A stretch of DNA of 64,000 bases from positions 1-64,000 of the forward strand of contig JBCCUL010000014.1 in the NCBI GenBank assembly GCA_039197065.1, read 5' to 3'. The position numbers were made by a program, and so were the translations under genes. The notes below the pieces were generated by a model. That model was not told the DNA's origin. It did no database searches and was given only the letters and a program-made list of their open reading frames with translations. Origin of the DNA: JANQPX01 sp039197065. Its GTDB lineage: Bacteria; Pseudomonadota; Alphaproteobacteria; Geminicoccales; Geminicoccaceae. Each line of letters starts with the position of its first letter. The first letter of the stretch is position 1. Shown piece after piece: positions 1-8,440 of this stretch.

Positions 1-2
1 CC

Positions 3-323
3 GATACCGTCGATCTGACGGCCTTACAGTGGCTGAATCGCAAAGAACCGCGGGCATCGGAAAAAAACCGCCATCACCACCGCAGTGTCAAAAAATCAGA
101 AACATCCAAACGTTTCGTAACGACCAAGATCGAAAGCAGACTTCCGATCGCTAGATTGTTCCTGCAGAATAAGAGCCATTCCACGTCATTGAGCAGACTG
201 CAGCGAAAAGCCGACTCAGCGGTATTCCCATCCTACAATTTCGAAAGTTCGACAGAAACGGTGACGTACAGCCGATTCAGTTATTCAAAGACAGGTCCGC
301 AAACTCTATCTCCGCAACCTTAG
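3..323 (+). CDS. Possible partial hypothetical protein (C-terminal end)
   Basis: An open frame runs from the window edge to a TAG at 321-323 (about 106 codons) without a start inside. It begins with a plausible folded stretch (DTVDLTALQWLNRK) and continues into a Ser/Lys/Arg-rich tail with several His residues. The stop overlaps the stop of the convergent HxlR gene, a common compact arrangement. I recognise no family. It could also be chance, because the tail is of low complexity. Confidence 0.3.
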   Translation, partial: DTVDLTALQWLNRKEPRASEKNRHHHRSVKKSETSKRFVTTKIESRLPIARLFLQNKSHSTSLSRLQRKADSAVFPSYNFESSTETVTYSRFSYSKTGPQTLSPQP

Positions 324-691
324 AGTCCACCCCGCGAAGCGTTATAGTGGGCGTTGCAGGCCTCGACCGTGGGAAGGCTCGCCTCTGCCCAGCTCTTCAG
401 CGCGACGGCCAGCGGCAAGAGGCTCAGGCCGAGTTCAGTGAGCCTGTACTCAACTCTCAGCGGCATCTCGTCAAAGACTTGGCGCCCGACCAGCCCGTCT
501 CGCTCCAGGTTGCGCAGGCCTTGGGTCAGCATCTTCTGCGAGACCCCCTCAATCCGAGCGCGCAGGGCCCCAAAGCGGTGCGGTTCTTCAGCCAGAGCGA
601 CAATCACCATCAACGTCCATTTCTCTCCAATTCGGGCCAGCAGGTGACGCGACGGACAGGCGGCCAAAAAGGCGTCGGGCTTGAGTGTCAC
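320..691 (-). CDS. HxlR-family winged-helix transcriptional regulator
   Basis: A small single-domain DNA-binding repressor/activator of the HxlR (MarR-like) family. The core CPSRHLLARIGEKWTLMV, the recognition region GVSQKMLTQGLRNLERDGLV and the wing region with VEYRLTELG are all present. I chose the GTG at 691, giving TLKPDAFLAACPSR as the N-terminus as in homologues; a GAGG lies nine bases upstream. An ATG at 766 would add 25 residues but would leave almost no promoter room before the divergent gene at 788. Regulators of this family usually control the divergently transcribed neighbour, here the MBL-fold hydrolase. The effector cannot be told from sequence. Confidence 0.88.
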   Translation of the reverse strand: MTLKPDAFLAACPSRHLLARIGEKWTLMVIVALAEEPHRFGALRARIEGVSQKMLTQGLRNLERDGLVGRQVFDEMPLRVEYRLTELGLSLLPLAVALKSWAEASLPTVEACNAHYNASRGGL

Positions 692-695
692 GGAG

Positions 696-739
696 TTGGT
701 TACCTCTAGGTGCCTAATTGACGATAGAAACTTGGTTAC
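696..739. promoter_or_regulatory. Direct repeat TTGGTTAC, candidate HxlR operator
   Basis: TTGGTTAC occurs at 696-703 and again at 732-739, 36 bp apart, in the spacer between the HxlR gene (start 691) and the divergent hydrolase gene (788). Position and repetition suggest an operator. HxlR sites are often direct or inverted repeats in such spacers. No binding data can be inferred from sequence. Confidence 0.3.
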
Positions 740-787
740 TGTAGTGCCGATTACGTTACCGTTCACGCCAATAGGAAGCCAGTCCCT

Positions 788-1675
788 ATGAATGCATCAT
801 CATCTTCACTGACCCGGCGACACTTGCTTGCAGCCACCGGCGCCTCTGCCGCTCTGCTGGCTGTCCCTACGATCGCCGCTCCCGCCCGTCTGCGCATCAC
901 CGAATGGGTTTCCGACGCCGGACCGCTGCTGGTGCGCTCAGCAGTGCTGGAGGGCCCTACTATGCTTGGCCTGGTCGACACACAGTTCACGTTATCAAAC
1001 ACCATGCGACTCCTGGCGGATCTGAAGGAACGGGGCAAGCCGCTCGCCTGGGTCTATGTCACGCATCCCCATCTCGACCATTTCAACGGCGCTGCGCTGA
1101 TTCGCGCGGCGTTTCCAGAGGCGCGGTTCTATGGCCGTCCCGAGGCGATTCCGCTCTTCGCGCCGATGGTGAGCACGCGCCAGGCCAGCCTTGGAGCGGC
1201 AGCGCCCGGCGGTGGGGCGAATCTGCCCGCTGAGGCGCCAGACTTCTTCGAACCGCTGCCGGAGAGCGGGCTCACTCTCGATGACCAACCGTTGCAAGTG
1301 CTAAAGGGCCCGGGTGACCACCCGCTCTCCTCAGTTGTCTGGGAAGCTGAGAGCCGCACCGCGATCACGGGCGACGTTGTATTCTCTGAGACACATGCTT
1401 TCACCGGCGACCATGACGATTTCGACGGCTGGATCGATCTGATACAGCAAGTCCAGGCGCTCGACCCGAGCCGTGTGATCGTCGGCCATGCGGGTCCGGC
1501 GGTGCGCCGGGGCGATCGGGTGTTGAGTGAGCAGATCGATTGGCTCGAGACTTACCGCGATGCGCGCGCTGAAGACCCGAGCGTTGAGCACATCAAGGCG
1601 GTGATGACGGCCAGTTATCCTGGCTATGCCAATGACTTCATCTTTGCTTTCTCGGCGGGTGTTGAGCGCCTCTGA
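788..1675 (+). CDS. Tat-exported MBL-fold metallo-hydrolase
   Basis: A 295-residue metallo-beta-lactamase-fold hydrolase. Residues 1-31 form a twin-arginine signal (TRRHLLAATGA followed by a hydrophobic stretch and an Ala-rich cleavage region), so the enzyme should act in the periplasm. The metal-binding motif HPHLDH is at about residues 97-102, and later ligands are plausible at GDHP, TGDV and VGHAG. Substrate is not identifiable; related exported proteins act on small organic esters, lactones or quorum signals. It is divergent from the HxlR gene and followed 12 bp later by an alpha/beta-hydrolase remnant, suggesting a former two-gene detoxification operon. Confidence 0.88.
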   Translation: MNASSSSLTRRHLLAATGASAALLAVPTIAAPARLRITEWVSDAGPLLVRSAVLEGPTMLGLVDTQFTLSNTMRLLADLKERGKPLAWVYVTHPHLDHFNGAALIRAAFPEARFYGRPEAIPLFAPMVSTRQASLGAAAPGGGANLPAEAPDFFEPLPESGLTLDDQPLQVLKGPGDHPLSSVVWEAESRTAITGDVVFSETHAFTGDHDDFDGWIDLIQQVQALDPSRVIVGHAGPAVRRGDRVLSEQIDWLETYRDARAEDPSVEHIKAVMTASYPGYANDFIFAFSAGVERL

Positions 1676-1687
1676 CTCGCGAGCATA

Positions 1688-1912
1688 GTGACGTTAGAGA
1701 TAAATCGGATAGCGTTCAGCGTAACCGGCGACTCCGTCATGGGGTCGCTCTACCGGAAGGGCCTGGTCCTCATCCAGGCGCCGCCGTCAAAGGCCGATAT
1801 CTGGATCGATGGGCCAAACCAAACTGCGTTCAATGACCATCCGGATCTTGTCAATCAAGCCGTTGACTTCGTGGTGCAAAGCCTTTTGGGATGGGGGCTG
1901 AGCAGAGATTAG
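1688..1912 (+). pseudogene. Alpha/beta-hydrolase remnant with internal deletion
   Basis: A 74-codon frame starting at GTG. Residues 1-24 look like the N-terminal strand of an alpha/beta hydrolase (MTLEINRIAFSVTGDSVMGS). The rest looks like the C-terminal end of the same fold (IWIDGPNQTAFNDHPDLV, then the terminal helix). The central 200 or so residues with the nucleophile elbow are absent, and the position of the catalytic His in WI-GA-H-x-x-x-YD type endings is Gln here. I read this as an in-frame deletion product of a gene once co-transcribed with the hydrolase upstream. It could also be an unrelated small ORF. Confidence 0.4.
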
Positions 1913-2174
1913 TCTCTGCTCGAAAGCTCGACTATTCCAACATGGTCATCCGTCACTCAGTTAGCCTATCTGCTTCGCCCTGCTGCCGAAAACAGACGTT
2001 GATCAAACGGATGCTTCGTCCGCACTTTAGCCGGAACAGCAGAGAACGCCTGAGACTCAAAGTGGCACTGACCGCCATCGCCGCCTTGATGGCCGTTGTG
2101 TCCAGAGCTGTCGAGAAAAGCTGCCACAAGCTCGGCCGACGCGGTCGAATGGACGCTATCGCCCTGATCCGGCT

Positions 2175-2498
2175 TCAAGGAGCGACGTCATTCTGTTGCC
2201 ATTCCTTTGCCATCTCGGAGGTTTCCGGCACGGGTTCGAAGAAGCCAGCCAGCTTGGGCGGGAATTGGACATAGACGTTCTGACCTCCCTCAACAAATTC
2301 AGGACCAGATCTACCTTCGGCGCAGTACCGGGAAACGATGACCAGGGCATTAGGTGGCCGCTCGATATCGCGGCGGGCAAGTATTTCGTCGGCGGACAGA
2401 CCTGCCTCGCCATTTGCCTCAACCAACTTGATAATGTTGAGAGGAGCTGACTTCGCTTTCTCGAGACGCTCGATGCGGCGCTTCAAGGCCGAACTCAT
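2175..2498 (-). CDS. Hypothetical protein of integrated element
   Basis: A 107-residue protein starting with a basic amphipathic segment (MSSALKRRIERLEKAK), followed by a mixed alpha/beta stretch. I do not recognise a named domain. It lies three bases downstream of the DUF5681 gene in the same direction, so the two are almost certainly co-transcribed. Such small proteins commonly follow DUF5681 genes in alphaproteobacterial integrated elements. Confidence 0.6.
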   Translation of the reverse strand: MSSALKRRIERLEKAKSAPLNIIKLVEANGEAGLSADEILARRDIERPPNALVIVSRYCAEGRSGPEFVEGGQNVYVQFPPKLAGFFEPVPETSEMAKEWQQNDVAP

Positions 2499-2501
2499 GG
2501 G

Positions 2502-2981
2502 CTATGGCCTCCGGCTTGAGGCTTGGATTTCTACGTCTTTCTCGAGGACGGCGATGCGTTGCTGCAGATCGGCTGTCTCAATAGTCTTGCGATGCAGCTC
2601 GACGATTTTGGCGAGTGCTTCGGCCTCGCTGGGACTGAGTTCACCAGTAACGGAGGCGGTGAGAATCGCTTTGCTGATACTCAAAATGTCATGGTCTGTA
2701 TCAAGTTCAGGCAAAGCGACGCTCACAGCACGATCGCGCCTCGGCGGCAGGAGGCGCTCGAGGCAGAGCTTGAGAGCGGCCGCATCTCCATTCAGAGCTA
2801 ACTCCACCGCCTTCCGCGTGAGTTTGTCAGCCTCGCCGTCGAGCAGGCTCTCGGCTGCAAGAGTTGCTCTATGACGGGTACCGCGTGTCTTACCTGCAGC
2901 ATTACCACTGCTACCCTTCCGCCATCGTCCCTTGGGATCACGGCCCTGCATTGGACCTGCATTTTCAGGTGTATCGGTCAT
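2502..2981 (-). CDS. DUF5681 domain-containing protein
   Basis: A 159-residue protein. The N-terminus carries the DUF5681 hallmark GRWRKGSSGNAAGKTRGT, followed by a helical region with LCLERLLPPRRDRAVSVALP and a C-terminal coiled segment (HRKTIETADLQQRIAVLEKD). Function is unknown. The basic glycine-rich N-terminus resembles the start of phage small-terminase-linked proteins, and the family is common in phage-like and satellite elements. It probably forms an operon with the 107-residue gene downstream. Confidence 0.85.
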   Translation of the reverse strand: MTDTPENAGPMQGRDPKGRWRKGSSGNAAGKTRGTRHRATLAAESLLDGEADKLTRKAVELALNGDAAALKLCLERLLPPRRDRAVSVALPELDTDHDILSISKAILTASVTGELSPSEAEALAKIVELHRKTIETADLQQRIAVLEKDVEIQASSRRP

Positions 2982-3040
2982 GAAGAGGCCTCTTGGTCGG
3001 ACAAGTAGACGTCACAACGGTGAAAGCAGGCTTTTGAGGC

Positions 3041-3236
3041 TGCTACCTCTGCTATCGCTGCTACCACCGACGAAAAAAGACATCTTTTCAGCTTGTTGAG
3101 AAAAGTAGGCAGATTGCTACCCGTTGCTACCGCCCTGCTACCAGATGTCAGATCGATTATGAGGTGGCGGCTCGGTAGCAAAGAAGCTGCTACCCTAGAA
3201 TGTTCGAAATCGCTGGAGATATACCACTTGGTAGCA
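3041..3236. repeat. Cluster of eight TGCTACC heptamers (iteron-like)
   Basis: Six TGCTACC copies start at 3041, 3059, 3115, 3125, 3136 and 3188, and two inverted copies (GGTAGCA) start at 3174 and 3230. They lie in the only sizeable gene-free stretch between the DUF3987 gene (ends 3289) and the DUF5681 gene (starts 2981). Such density is far beyond chance. They could be iterons bound by the element's replication proteins, or the decayed low-complexity coding tail of the DUF3987 gene, since repeated GTAGCA reads as Val-Ala. Confidence 0.6.
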
Positions 3237-3288
3237 GGGGTTGCAGAGATAGCAGGCCGTTTCCGAAGTTCCAGAGTGTGTACGGATC

Positions 3289-4842
3289 TCATGTTGTGAT
3301 CTGCCACTTGGGATTGATCCGAACCAGCGTCGAACCGGCATCGCACTCACGCCGGATCAGGCTATGGGCCTCGAGCTTATCCAAGGCCAGATCGCGTCGC
3401 TTCTTGTTGCGCAGCCGGTAGGGCGCGTACTGGGCGAGTTGCTTCAGGCTAGGAGGCGCGGGTTGAGCCGAGAGCCAGCCCAGCATCAACTCGGCATCAT
3501 TAGTCGCCTGATCGCTCTCAGCTAAACCAAATACCCGACGGGCCTCTTGTAGATGCCAAAGGGCGATATCGGCGCCTGCCTGCATGGCGTCGGCTGGGAT
3601 CGGTCCGACTGGCCCTTGTTCGAAGACATGTAGAACGCAGGCGATCCTGGCGGCTTGCTCCGCGATCTTTGCGCCAAGGTCGGTAAGCTCGCCATAGTCT
3701 CCATCGCGCGCCAAGGTTTTTTCGATGTGATCATGGCCATCACGCCAGATCGCAAAAGCGTCCGGGTCAAGCTCCAGAAGCGGAGGCTTCAGTGTCAGGC
3801 TCTTCTCGTCCTCGATCGGCAACGGCTGGGACAGAAGGGAGGCGACCCGATCGTCAAAAGTGCGAAGCGGTGCAGCATCGAGATCACCCGTGCGGTACAG
3901 ACGCGTCCCGATGGTGGAGGCAGGCCAGGCAATAAGGAACCGTGCCAGCAGACCGATACCGCGCGCGATACCGCCGTGCCCTCCGATCAACGATTGGACA
4001 ACACTCGGCTGCGCCATCAGGCTGACCGTGAGCCGCCTGCCTCTAATCTCAATACTCTCCCGCGAAGTGCGGCGCCGTAAAAACGAGTTCCCGTCCCAAA
4101 GCCGATTGAGAAGAGCGAGAAAGCGCATGACGCTGCTCTCTGACATCGCGTGCCCTCCGATCACCAAACCAGCCTCATCAGACCAGAGCGATGATGATGG
4201 CCAGCCAGCTCCGAGATCCATAGCTAATGCCTCAGCGGTCGAATCCTCGGCAAACAACGTCACCTCGGGTGGCACATGAGGCCGGCGGCACTGATGTTCC
4301 TTGATGTCGGTTTCAAGCTGACGGCGGTCGGCTTCGGCAGCCGGCTTGTCGCGCGCAGCAAGCTTCTTCATGGCCTGGAGCAGGCCATCCCTCCTTGCCT
4401 GTCAGGCTTCAAGCCTAGCCTGCGCGGCCTCAATTTCCGGCTGCAGGCGCTCGCGTTCAGCGCTCTGCCAGAACTGCGTTTCGCGGCGAAAACGCCGATC
4501 TGCTGACGTCTTGCGCTCGCCAGAAACGCCGATAGTCAGGAAGTTCAGCGAGCAAGGGCCAGTAAGATTGCAGTCGCGGGCAACGTCAGCAAGGCCCTGA
4601 CAGGCCAGCGAGGCGTTGGCCAGGGCTGTACTTGCCACCATCGGCAGCGGCTGCTGACCAAACGACTGATAGCACTGCACTGCGTGGCGAAGAATCGGAG
4701 AAAGCGCCTCAATCGGGTAGGGTAAAGCATCGCCCTGCCAAATGGTCAGCGGTTCGGGATCAGGCCAGCCGTTCTCACGTTGAACAGAAGCCCATTGCTC
4801 TGCCTGATCGATCTCGGCATCCACGTCACGCATCCAGTCCAT
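3289..4842 (-). pseudogene. DUF3987 protein interrupted by in-frame TGA
   Basis: Two consecutive open stretches in one frame, 146 codons from an ATG at 4842 and 360 codons ending at 3289, are separated by a single TGA at 4402-4404. Reading through gives AQARLEA-stop-QARRDGLLQAMKK, a continuous coiled segment where relatives of the DUF3987 (YfjI-like) family commonly have Trp; TGG to TGA is one transition. The N-terminal part has the Walker-A-like ISVSGERKTSADRRF region (here FLTIGVSGERKTSADRRF). The family is associated with primase genes in phages and integrated elements. The start overlaps the primase-like stop as TGATG, so the two were translationally coupled. Internal restart on the 360-codon part is possible but lacks a well-placed ribosome site. 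Confidence 0.75.
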
Positions 4843-5909
4843 CAGCCCCCACCTTCAGCACGGTGAGCGCCAGCCTGCAGGCCGGTCCTGATAAAACGGA
4901 GCAGTTCGGAGTCGCTGTCGGTAAGACCCGCATGACGGGCAGCGTTGACTAAGGCGCTGATGACGTCGCTAACATTCAGATCCCCGGCGGCAATGAACTG
5001 GGCAAGACAGAAAGCTTCCCGATTGAGGGTAGCGTGACGCCTCCCTTCACTGGCCTGGCCAATCCCAATGCATGCACGAACTAAGGCCGCTGTCGCATAG
5101 CGGCTGCCGCGTCGAGGTTTCAGGATGTTGGGCGGCATCGTCCTCGACGGCGGTTTCAAATCCGGTACCCCGACCATCCGCTTAGCTCCCTTGAGGAAAT
5201 GAATGCGCTTCGGGTGCGGCTCGCGCGTGCCGATCAGGACCGGCCTCGCAATATAGATCAGTTGCACATCGCCAAAGCAGGCAGGATCAACCGGTCGCCT
5301 GGCGAACCACCGCTTGAGTTCCGAACCCGACACTGCGCGGTCCAGCCAAAACCAGAGACGGGCGCGAATGCCTGGCTTGAAACCGGCGCTTCCAGTGAAC
5401 TGCAGAATGAGATCTGCGCCTGCAAAAGACGTCGGCAGCAAGCCAACAAGATGGCCGATAAGACCCCGCTTCGGATCGACAGCCTCGGGAACGGGAATAC
5501 CGTCAAGATCAAGCGCGACCCACCGGCGTGCTTTAGCTCGAAAACAGGGTGATTCTAATGCACCATCAGGATTGATCTGCTCATGCAGGGTCCTGCGCAC
5601 ACGATCTGCATTCACGCCCGGTCGCAAGGCAGCCCGGATGACCGCCGAACGGCGATCATTCTCATACCGTTCCAGCCATCCGGCCAGGGCTTCCAAGCCA
5701 TCCAAAGCCAGCGACTCAACGGAGAAGTTTCTGGCGTTCTCGAACCCTTCGATGCTCACAGATCCATCAGCTTGCCGCACAATCTGTTTAGCCAGCCTAG
5801 GGCCGAAGGAGTGAACGACCGTCATGTCGTCGGGTACATCATCCAACTGGTTCGACAGGGATGCGGTGGAGGGATGTCCTGGCCTGGGGTTATCTATCAT
5901 GTTCAGCAT
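4842..5909 (-). CDS. Primase-like replication protein of element
   Basis: A 355-residue protein. The segment RWVALDLDGIPVPEA contains a DxD-type acidic motif, and QLIYIARPVLIGT follows about 75 residues later, a pattern compatible with the archaeo-eukaryotic primase fold used in element-borne replication proteins. The C-terminus (NREAFCLAQFIAAGDLN...LINAARHAGL type) resembles the helical primase C-terminal region. The stop overlaps the DUF3987 start (TGATG), and the start overlaps the AlpA-like gene by 7 bp, giving a compact replication operon. The exact family assignment is tentative. Confidence 0.6.
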   Translation of the reverse strand: MLNMIDNPRPGHPSTASLSNQLDDVPDDMTVVHSFGPRLAKQIVRQADGSVSIEGFENARNFSVESLALDGLEALAGWLERYENDRRSAVIRAALRPGVNADRVRRTLHEQINPDGALESPCFRAKARRWVALDLDGIPVPEAVDPKRGLIGHLVGLLPTSFAGADLILQFTGSAGFKPGIRARLWFWLDRAVSGSELKRWFARRPVDPACFGDVQLIYIARPVLIGTREPHPKRIHFLKGAKRMVGVPDLKPPSRTMPPNILKPRRGSRYATAALVRACIGIGQASEGRRHATLNREAFCLAQFIAAGDLNVSDVISALVNAARHAGLTDSDSELLRFIRTGLQAGAHRAEGGG

Positions 5910-6178
5910 GACCTATGACTAGCCGGCGGGTGGGACGGACGAGCATCAAGCCAAGCGCGGATATCTCGGACCCGATAGCCCACCCGCCGTTCGGAAATCC
6001 AGACGGGCGGCGGCAAACGACGTCCCGGCGTCCCTTGTTCGGCATCTAAGCGACGCTGGCGGCGGGCATGCTGGGTGTGAATGCCAAGAAGACGCGCGAG
6101 TTGGGTCTCTGAAACGATGCGTTCATCAGCCAAGGGATCGGTGGCGGCTGAAGGTGAGGAGGAGGATAAGTTGAGCAT
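5903..6178 (-). CDS. AlpA/excisionase-like helix-turn-helix protein
   Basis: A short DNA-binding protein. ERIVSETQLARLLGIHTQHARRQ forms the helix-turn-helix, and WISERRVGYRVRDIRAWLDAR is the wing and final helix typical of AlpA and MerR-like excisionases. I chose the ATG at 6178 (MLNLSSS), giving 91 residues; an ATG at 6241 would add an unconserved His/Arg-rich leader. Proteins of this type control integrase expression or help excision. It precedes the primase-like gene, and an inverted/direct repeat lies about 80 bp upstream. Confidence 0.75.
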   Translation of the reverse strand: MLNLSSSSPSAATDPLADERIVSETQLARLLGIHTQHARRQRRLDAEQGTPGRRLPPPVWISERRVGYRVRDIRAWLDARPSHPPASHRSC

Positions 6179-6257
6179 GCTTGTAACCCCGGAATAGGCA
6201 TGAATGCGGAACCGGGAGTGAGCATGACGATATCTGGCCAACTTCTCGGCCGATCAC

Positions 6258-6298
6258 GTTCATTAGGTTCAAATGAACCTAATGAACCTAATGAACTA
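6258..6298. repeat. 14-bp inverted repeat plus three TGAACCTAA-type direct repeats
   Basis: GTTCATTAGGTTCA at 6258-6271 and its exact complement TGAACCTAATGAAC at 6274-6287 are separated by AA. The right arm continues as a 9-bp direct repeat (TGAACCTAA, TGAACCTAA, TGAACTA). It sits between the interrupted gene ending at 6296 and the AlpA-like gene starting at 6178. This is a likely operator for the AlpA-like protein, or an iteron site. The 5-bp spacing of GTTC does not fit the alphaproteobacterial LexA box (GTTC-N7-GTTC). Confidence 0.55.
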
Positions 6299-7027
6299 TT
6301 GGGTCTTCAGCTCCCGCAAACGCCTCTGGATTACTTGTTTGACATGCCGCCGCACCGTGCTGACGGATGGTGTATGGCCCATCGCTTCGGCCTCACTCAT
6401 CGCAAGTTTCTCAAGCCGAGCCTGACCACCATCCCAATGGCTTGGCACACCTTCATCGACCAGGGTTTCATAGATCAATCCCTTGATGCGTTCCCAGAAG
6501 GGCCGATTGCGACTTACCAAAGCAGGCTTGGTCGCTTTCTGCCGCTTCTGCGACGCAGGTTCTGATTCTGCCGGGAAGGCAGCGAGGATATCGACACGCC
6601 GAAAAACTACGCACCTCCAAGCCGTAAGATAGCCAATACCTGGAAGTTGCAGATAAAGTCCGAAAAACGTGTAGGCGTTCGGCGGCGGTGGTACCCACAA
6701 TTCCTTGATCTCGGCATCAAGTCAGACCTGGCTCGGGATGGCCTCTCGGATGATCTCCTCAGGTTTACCATCCTCGTCATATCTATCCTTGAACCCCAAC
6801 TCCTCGGTCGTCATGCGATAGCCGTAGGCTTGTAGCTTGCCGTCCAAGATCACATTACGCAGCTGATCAACTAAATGTAGGTCTCGCGAGGTCTCGTCCA
6901 AAAACTTTGGAAGTGCTGAGACCTTCATTCTTACGTTCAGCAAATCGGGAGTTCGGTTACGTATCCAGATAAAGACCTGCAGCAGTGTCCAGACTGGTAA
7001 TTCCATCGGGTCTTGATCGTCATCCAC
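6296..7027 (-). pseudogene. Hypothetical element protein interrupted by in-frame TGA
   Basis: Two stretches in the same frame, from a GTG at 7027 to a TGA at 6722-6724 and on to the TAG at 6296, read continuously as REAIPSQV-stop-LDAEIKELWVPPPPNAY, about 243 codons in all. GTG at 7027 has GGAGAG seven bases upstream. The N-terminal MELPVWTLLQVFIWIRNR resembles unnamed proteins of alphaproteobacterial elements, and the C-terminal half is a basic helical region (STVRRHVKQVIQRRLREL) that may bind DNA. Function is unknown. As in the DUF3987 gene, the stop sits where Trp would be plausible. Confidence 0.6.
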
Positions 7028-7075
7028 GCCGTATCTCTCCAAACACTGACATTTCCCAAGATTCCCCGTGCGGTC

Positions 7076-8272
7076 TCAGACTCTTTCTACACTCACTGCC
7101 TCAGGTCTGCCGGCGGCAACGGACACAACGCAATTGGCCCAAAGAGCCATGGCCTGAACCTTCTCCGCTCCATAGGTTGCCTTGTTGTACACTCCCGCAA
7201 TGCCACTCTTATGCCCGGATTGGTGATTCACCACAGCCTCGATTACATGCGGCTGAATCCCAAGCTCGGCCATTGACGTCACTACGGTTCGACGAAGGTC
7301 ATGCAGACGCCACCCCGTCACACCGGTTCGTTTGTCGAGCCTTGCCTTGCATTGCGACCAGCCGCTAAAGCCTCCCCGGCCTCGGCCAAAAACCAAGTCA
7401 CGTCCTTCAATTCGTCTGACGTTGGTTAAGATCGCTAGCGTTGGATCAGAAAGTGGCACCATATGCGGGCGCCCATTCTTGGTACGTTCGCTGGGCAATA
7501 ACCAATGACATTTTTCGAGGTCAAGCTCAGACCAGCGCATGCTGGCCAATTCTTCTCGCCGTTGCCCCGTCAGCAACAGTAGCCGCACTAACCGGTCGAA
7601 GTCGCTTGCACTGCTTGTAGCCTGCCAGACAACAATTATCTCATCTGTAGTCAGAACACGCTCCCGAGGTTTTTCCTCGGCAGCCTTGTTCGTGCCAATG
7701 ACCGGATTGCGCGGCGCCAGGCCTTCTCCCATCGCCCAGGAAAACATCGCCGACAGATTGGCCCGCGCGCGATTAGCGTTGATCGGCCCTGTCACTGTCG
7801 CTATCCGCTTGATCTCGGCAGCCACATGCTCAAGCTCGATGCTGGCAACTGGCATGGCATGAAGGGTGGACCAGTTGCGCGACAGATGCCGGCGGGTCTC
7901 GGTGAAAGTGCTTGCCTTCTGGCGCCTCTCTGCCGCATCAAGATAGAGATCGGTCAACTGACCGAGAAGCAATGGCTTGACCGGAATGGCGTGGCGGGCT
8001 TCGAGCTTGGTCCCTTGTGGATCTTCGCCAAGTCGCACCTTGGCCAGAAGCTCAGCAGCGCGGGTACGCGCCTGATCCGGCGCCGTACCTTTCAGCCTGC
8101 CGATGGTCATCCGACGTTGGCGTGCACCAAGCCGATATTGGATGATCCAGCTGGCTGAGCCGCCAGCCCGAAGCCGCAGACCGAAACCCGCCAAGTCATC
8201 ATCGAACACCAGGAACTCGGATTTCCCGTCTGGGATCCTCAGCTTGGCGATCGCCGCTCTGGTGAGCTTCAT
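7076..8272 (-). CDS. int: Tyrosine-type site-specific integrase
   Basis: The element's integrase, 398 residues from the ATG at 8272 (MKLTRAAIAKLRIPDGKSEF), with GGGGA six bases upstream; an in-frame start 57 bases earlier lacks support. The N-terminal DUF4102-like arm-binding domain (FDDDLAGFGLRLRAGGSASW) is followed by a SAM-like core-binding domain. The catalytic domain contains TGQRREEL (Arg), LHDLRRT (His-x-x-Arg) and a C-terminal GVYNKATY with the nucleophilic Tyr. It catalyses recombination between the element and tRNA-Arg. Its start lies about 170 bp from the attachment site at 8441-8488. Confidence 0.95.
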   Translation of the reverse strand: MKLTRAAIAKLRIPDGKSEFLVFDDDLAGFGLRLRAGGSASWIIQYRLGARQRRMTIGRLKGTAPDQARTRAAELLAKVRLGEDPQGTKLEARHAIPVKPLLLGQLTDLYLDAAERRQKASTFTETRRHLSRNWSTLHAMPVASIELEHVAAEIKRIATVTGPINANRARANLSAMFSWAMGEGLAPRNPVIGTNKAAEEKPRERVLTTDEIIVVWQATSSASDFDRLVRLLLLTGQRREELASMRWSELDLEKCHWLLPSERTKNGRPHMVPLSDPTLAILTNVRRIEGRDLVFGRGRGGFSGWSQCKARLDKRTGVTGWRLHDLRRTVVTSMAELGIQPHVIEAVVNHQSGHKSGIAGVYNKATYGAEKVQAMALWANCVVSVAAGRPEAVSVERV

Positions 8273-8440
8273 GCTGCTTCCCCGGCCGAATTCTGGGAAG
8301 CGTATGGGAAGCACCAGACCGCTTCCCAATGTTTCCCAATAGGCCTTTATGTTTCCAATTGACTGCGGGTATAAGCATCTAACATGCTGATGTAAATCAG
8401 CTAAATTTCCTTATGATCTTTCATGATCACTGACAATCGC

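Noticed and set aside
1891..2274. Plus-strand frame of 127 codons
   Set aside because: It overlaps the minus-strand element gene at 2175-2498, has atypical composition rich in Arg/Ser/Leu and no ribosome site or recognised motif.
2978..3346. Minus-strand frame of 122 codons through the heptamer array
   Set aside because: Composition follows the TGCTACC repeats and no start or domain is convincing. It may be decayed coding sequence downstream of the DUF3987 gene, which I mention under the repeat.
6251..6298. LexA (SOS) box
   Set aside because: GTTC half-sites are spaced by five bases rather than the seven of the alphaproteobacterial GTTC-N7-GTTC box.
4402..6724. TGA read as Trp in the element (changed genetic code)
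   Set aside because: TGA is used as an ordinary stop, including in TGATG overlaps, within the same element and throughout the chromosome.
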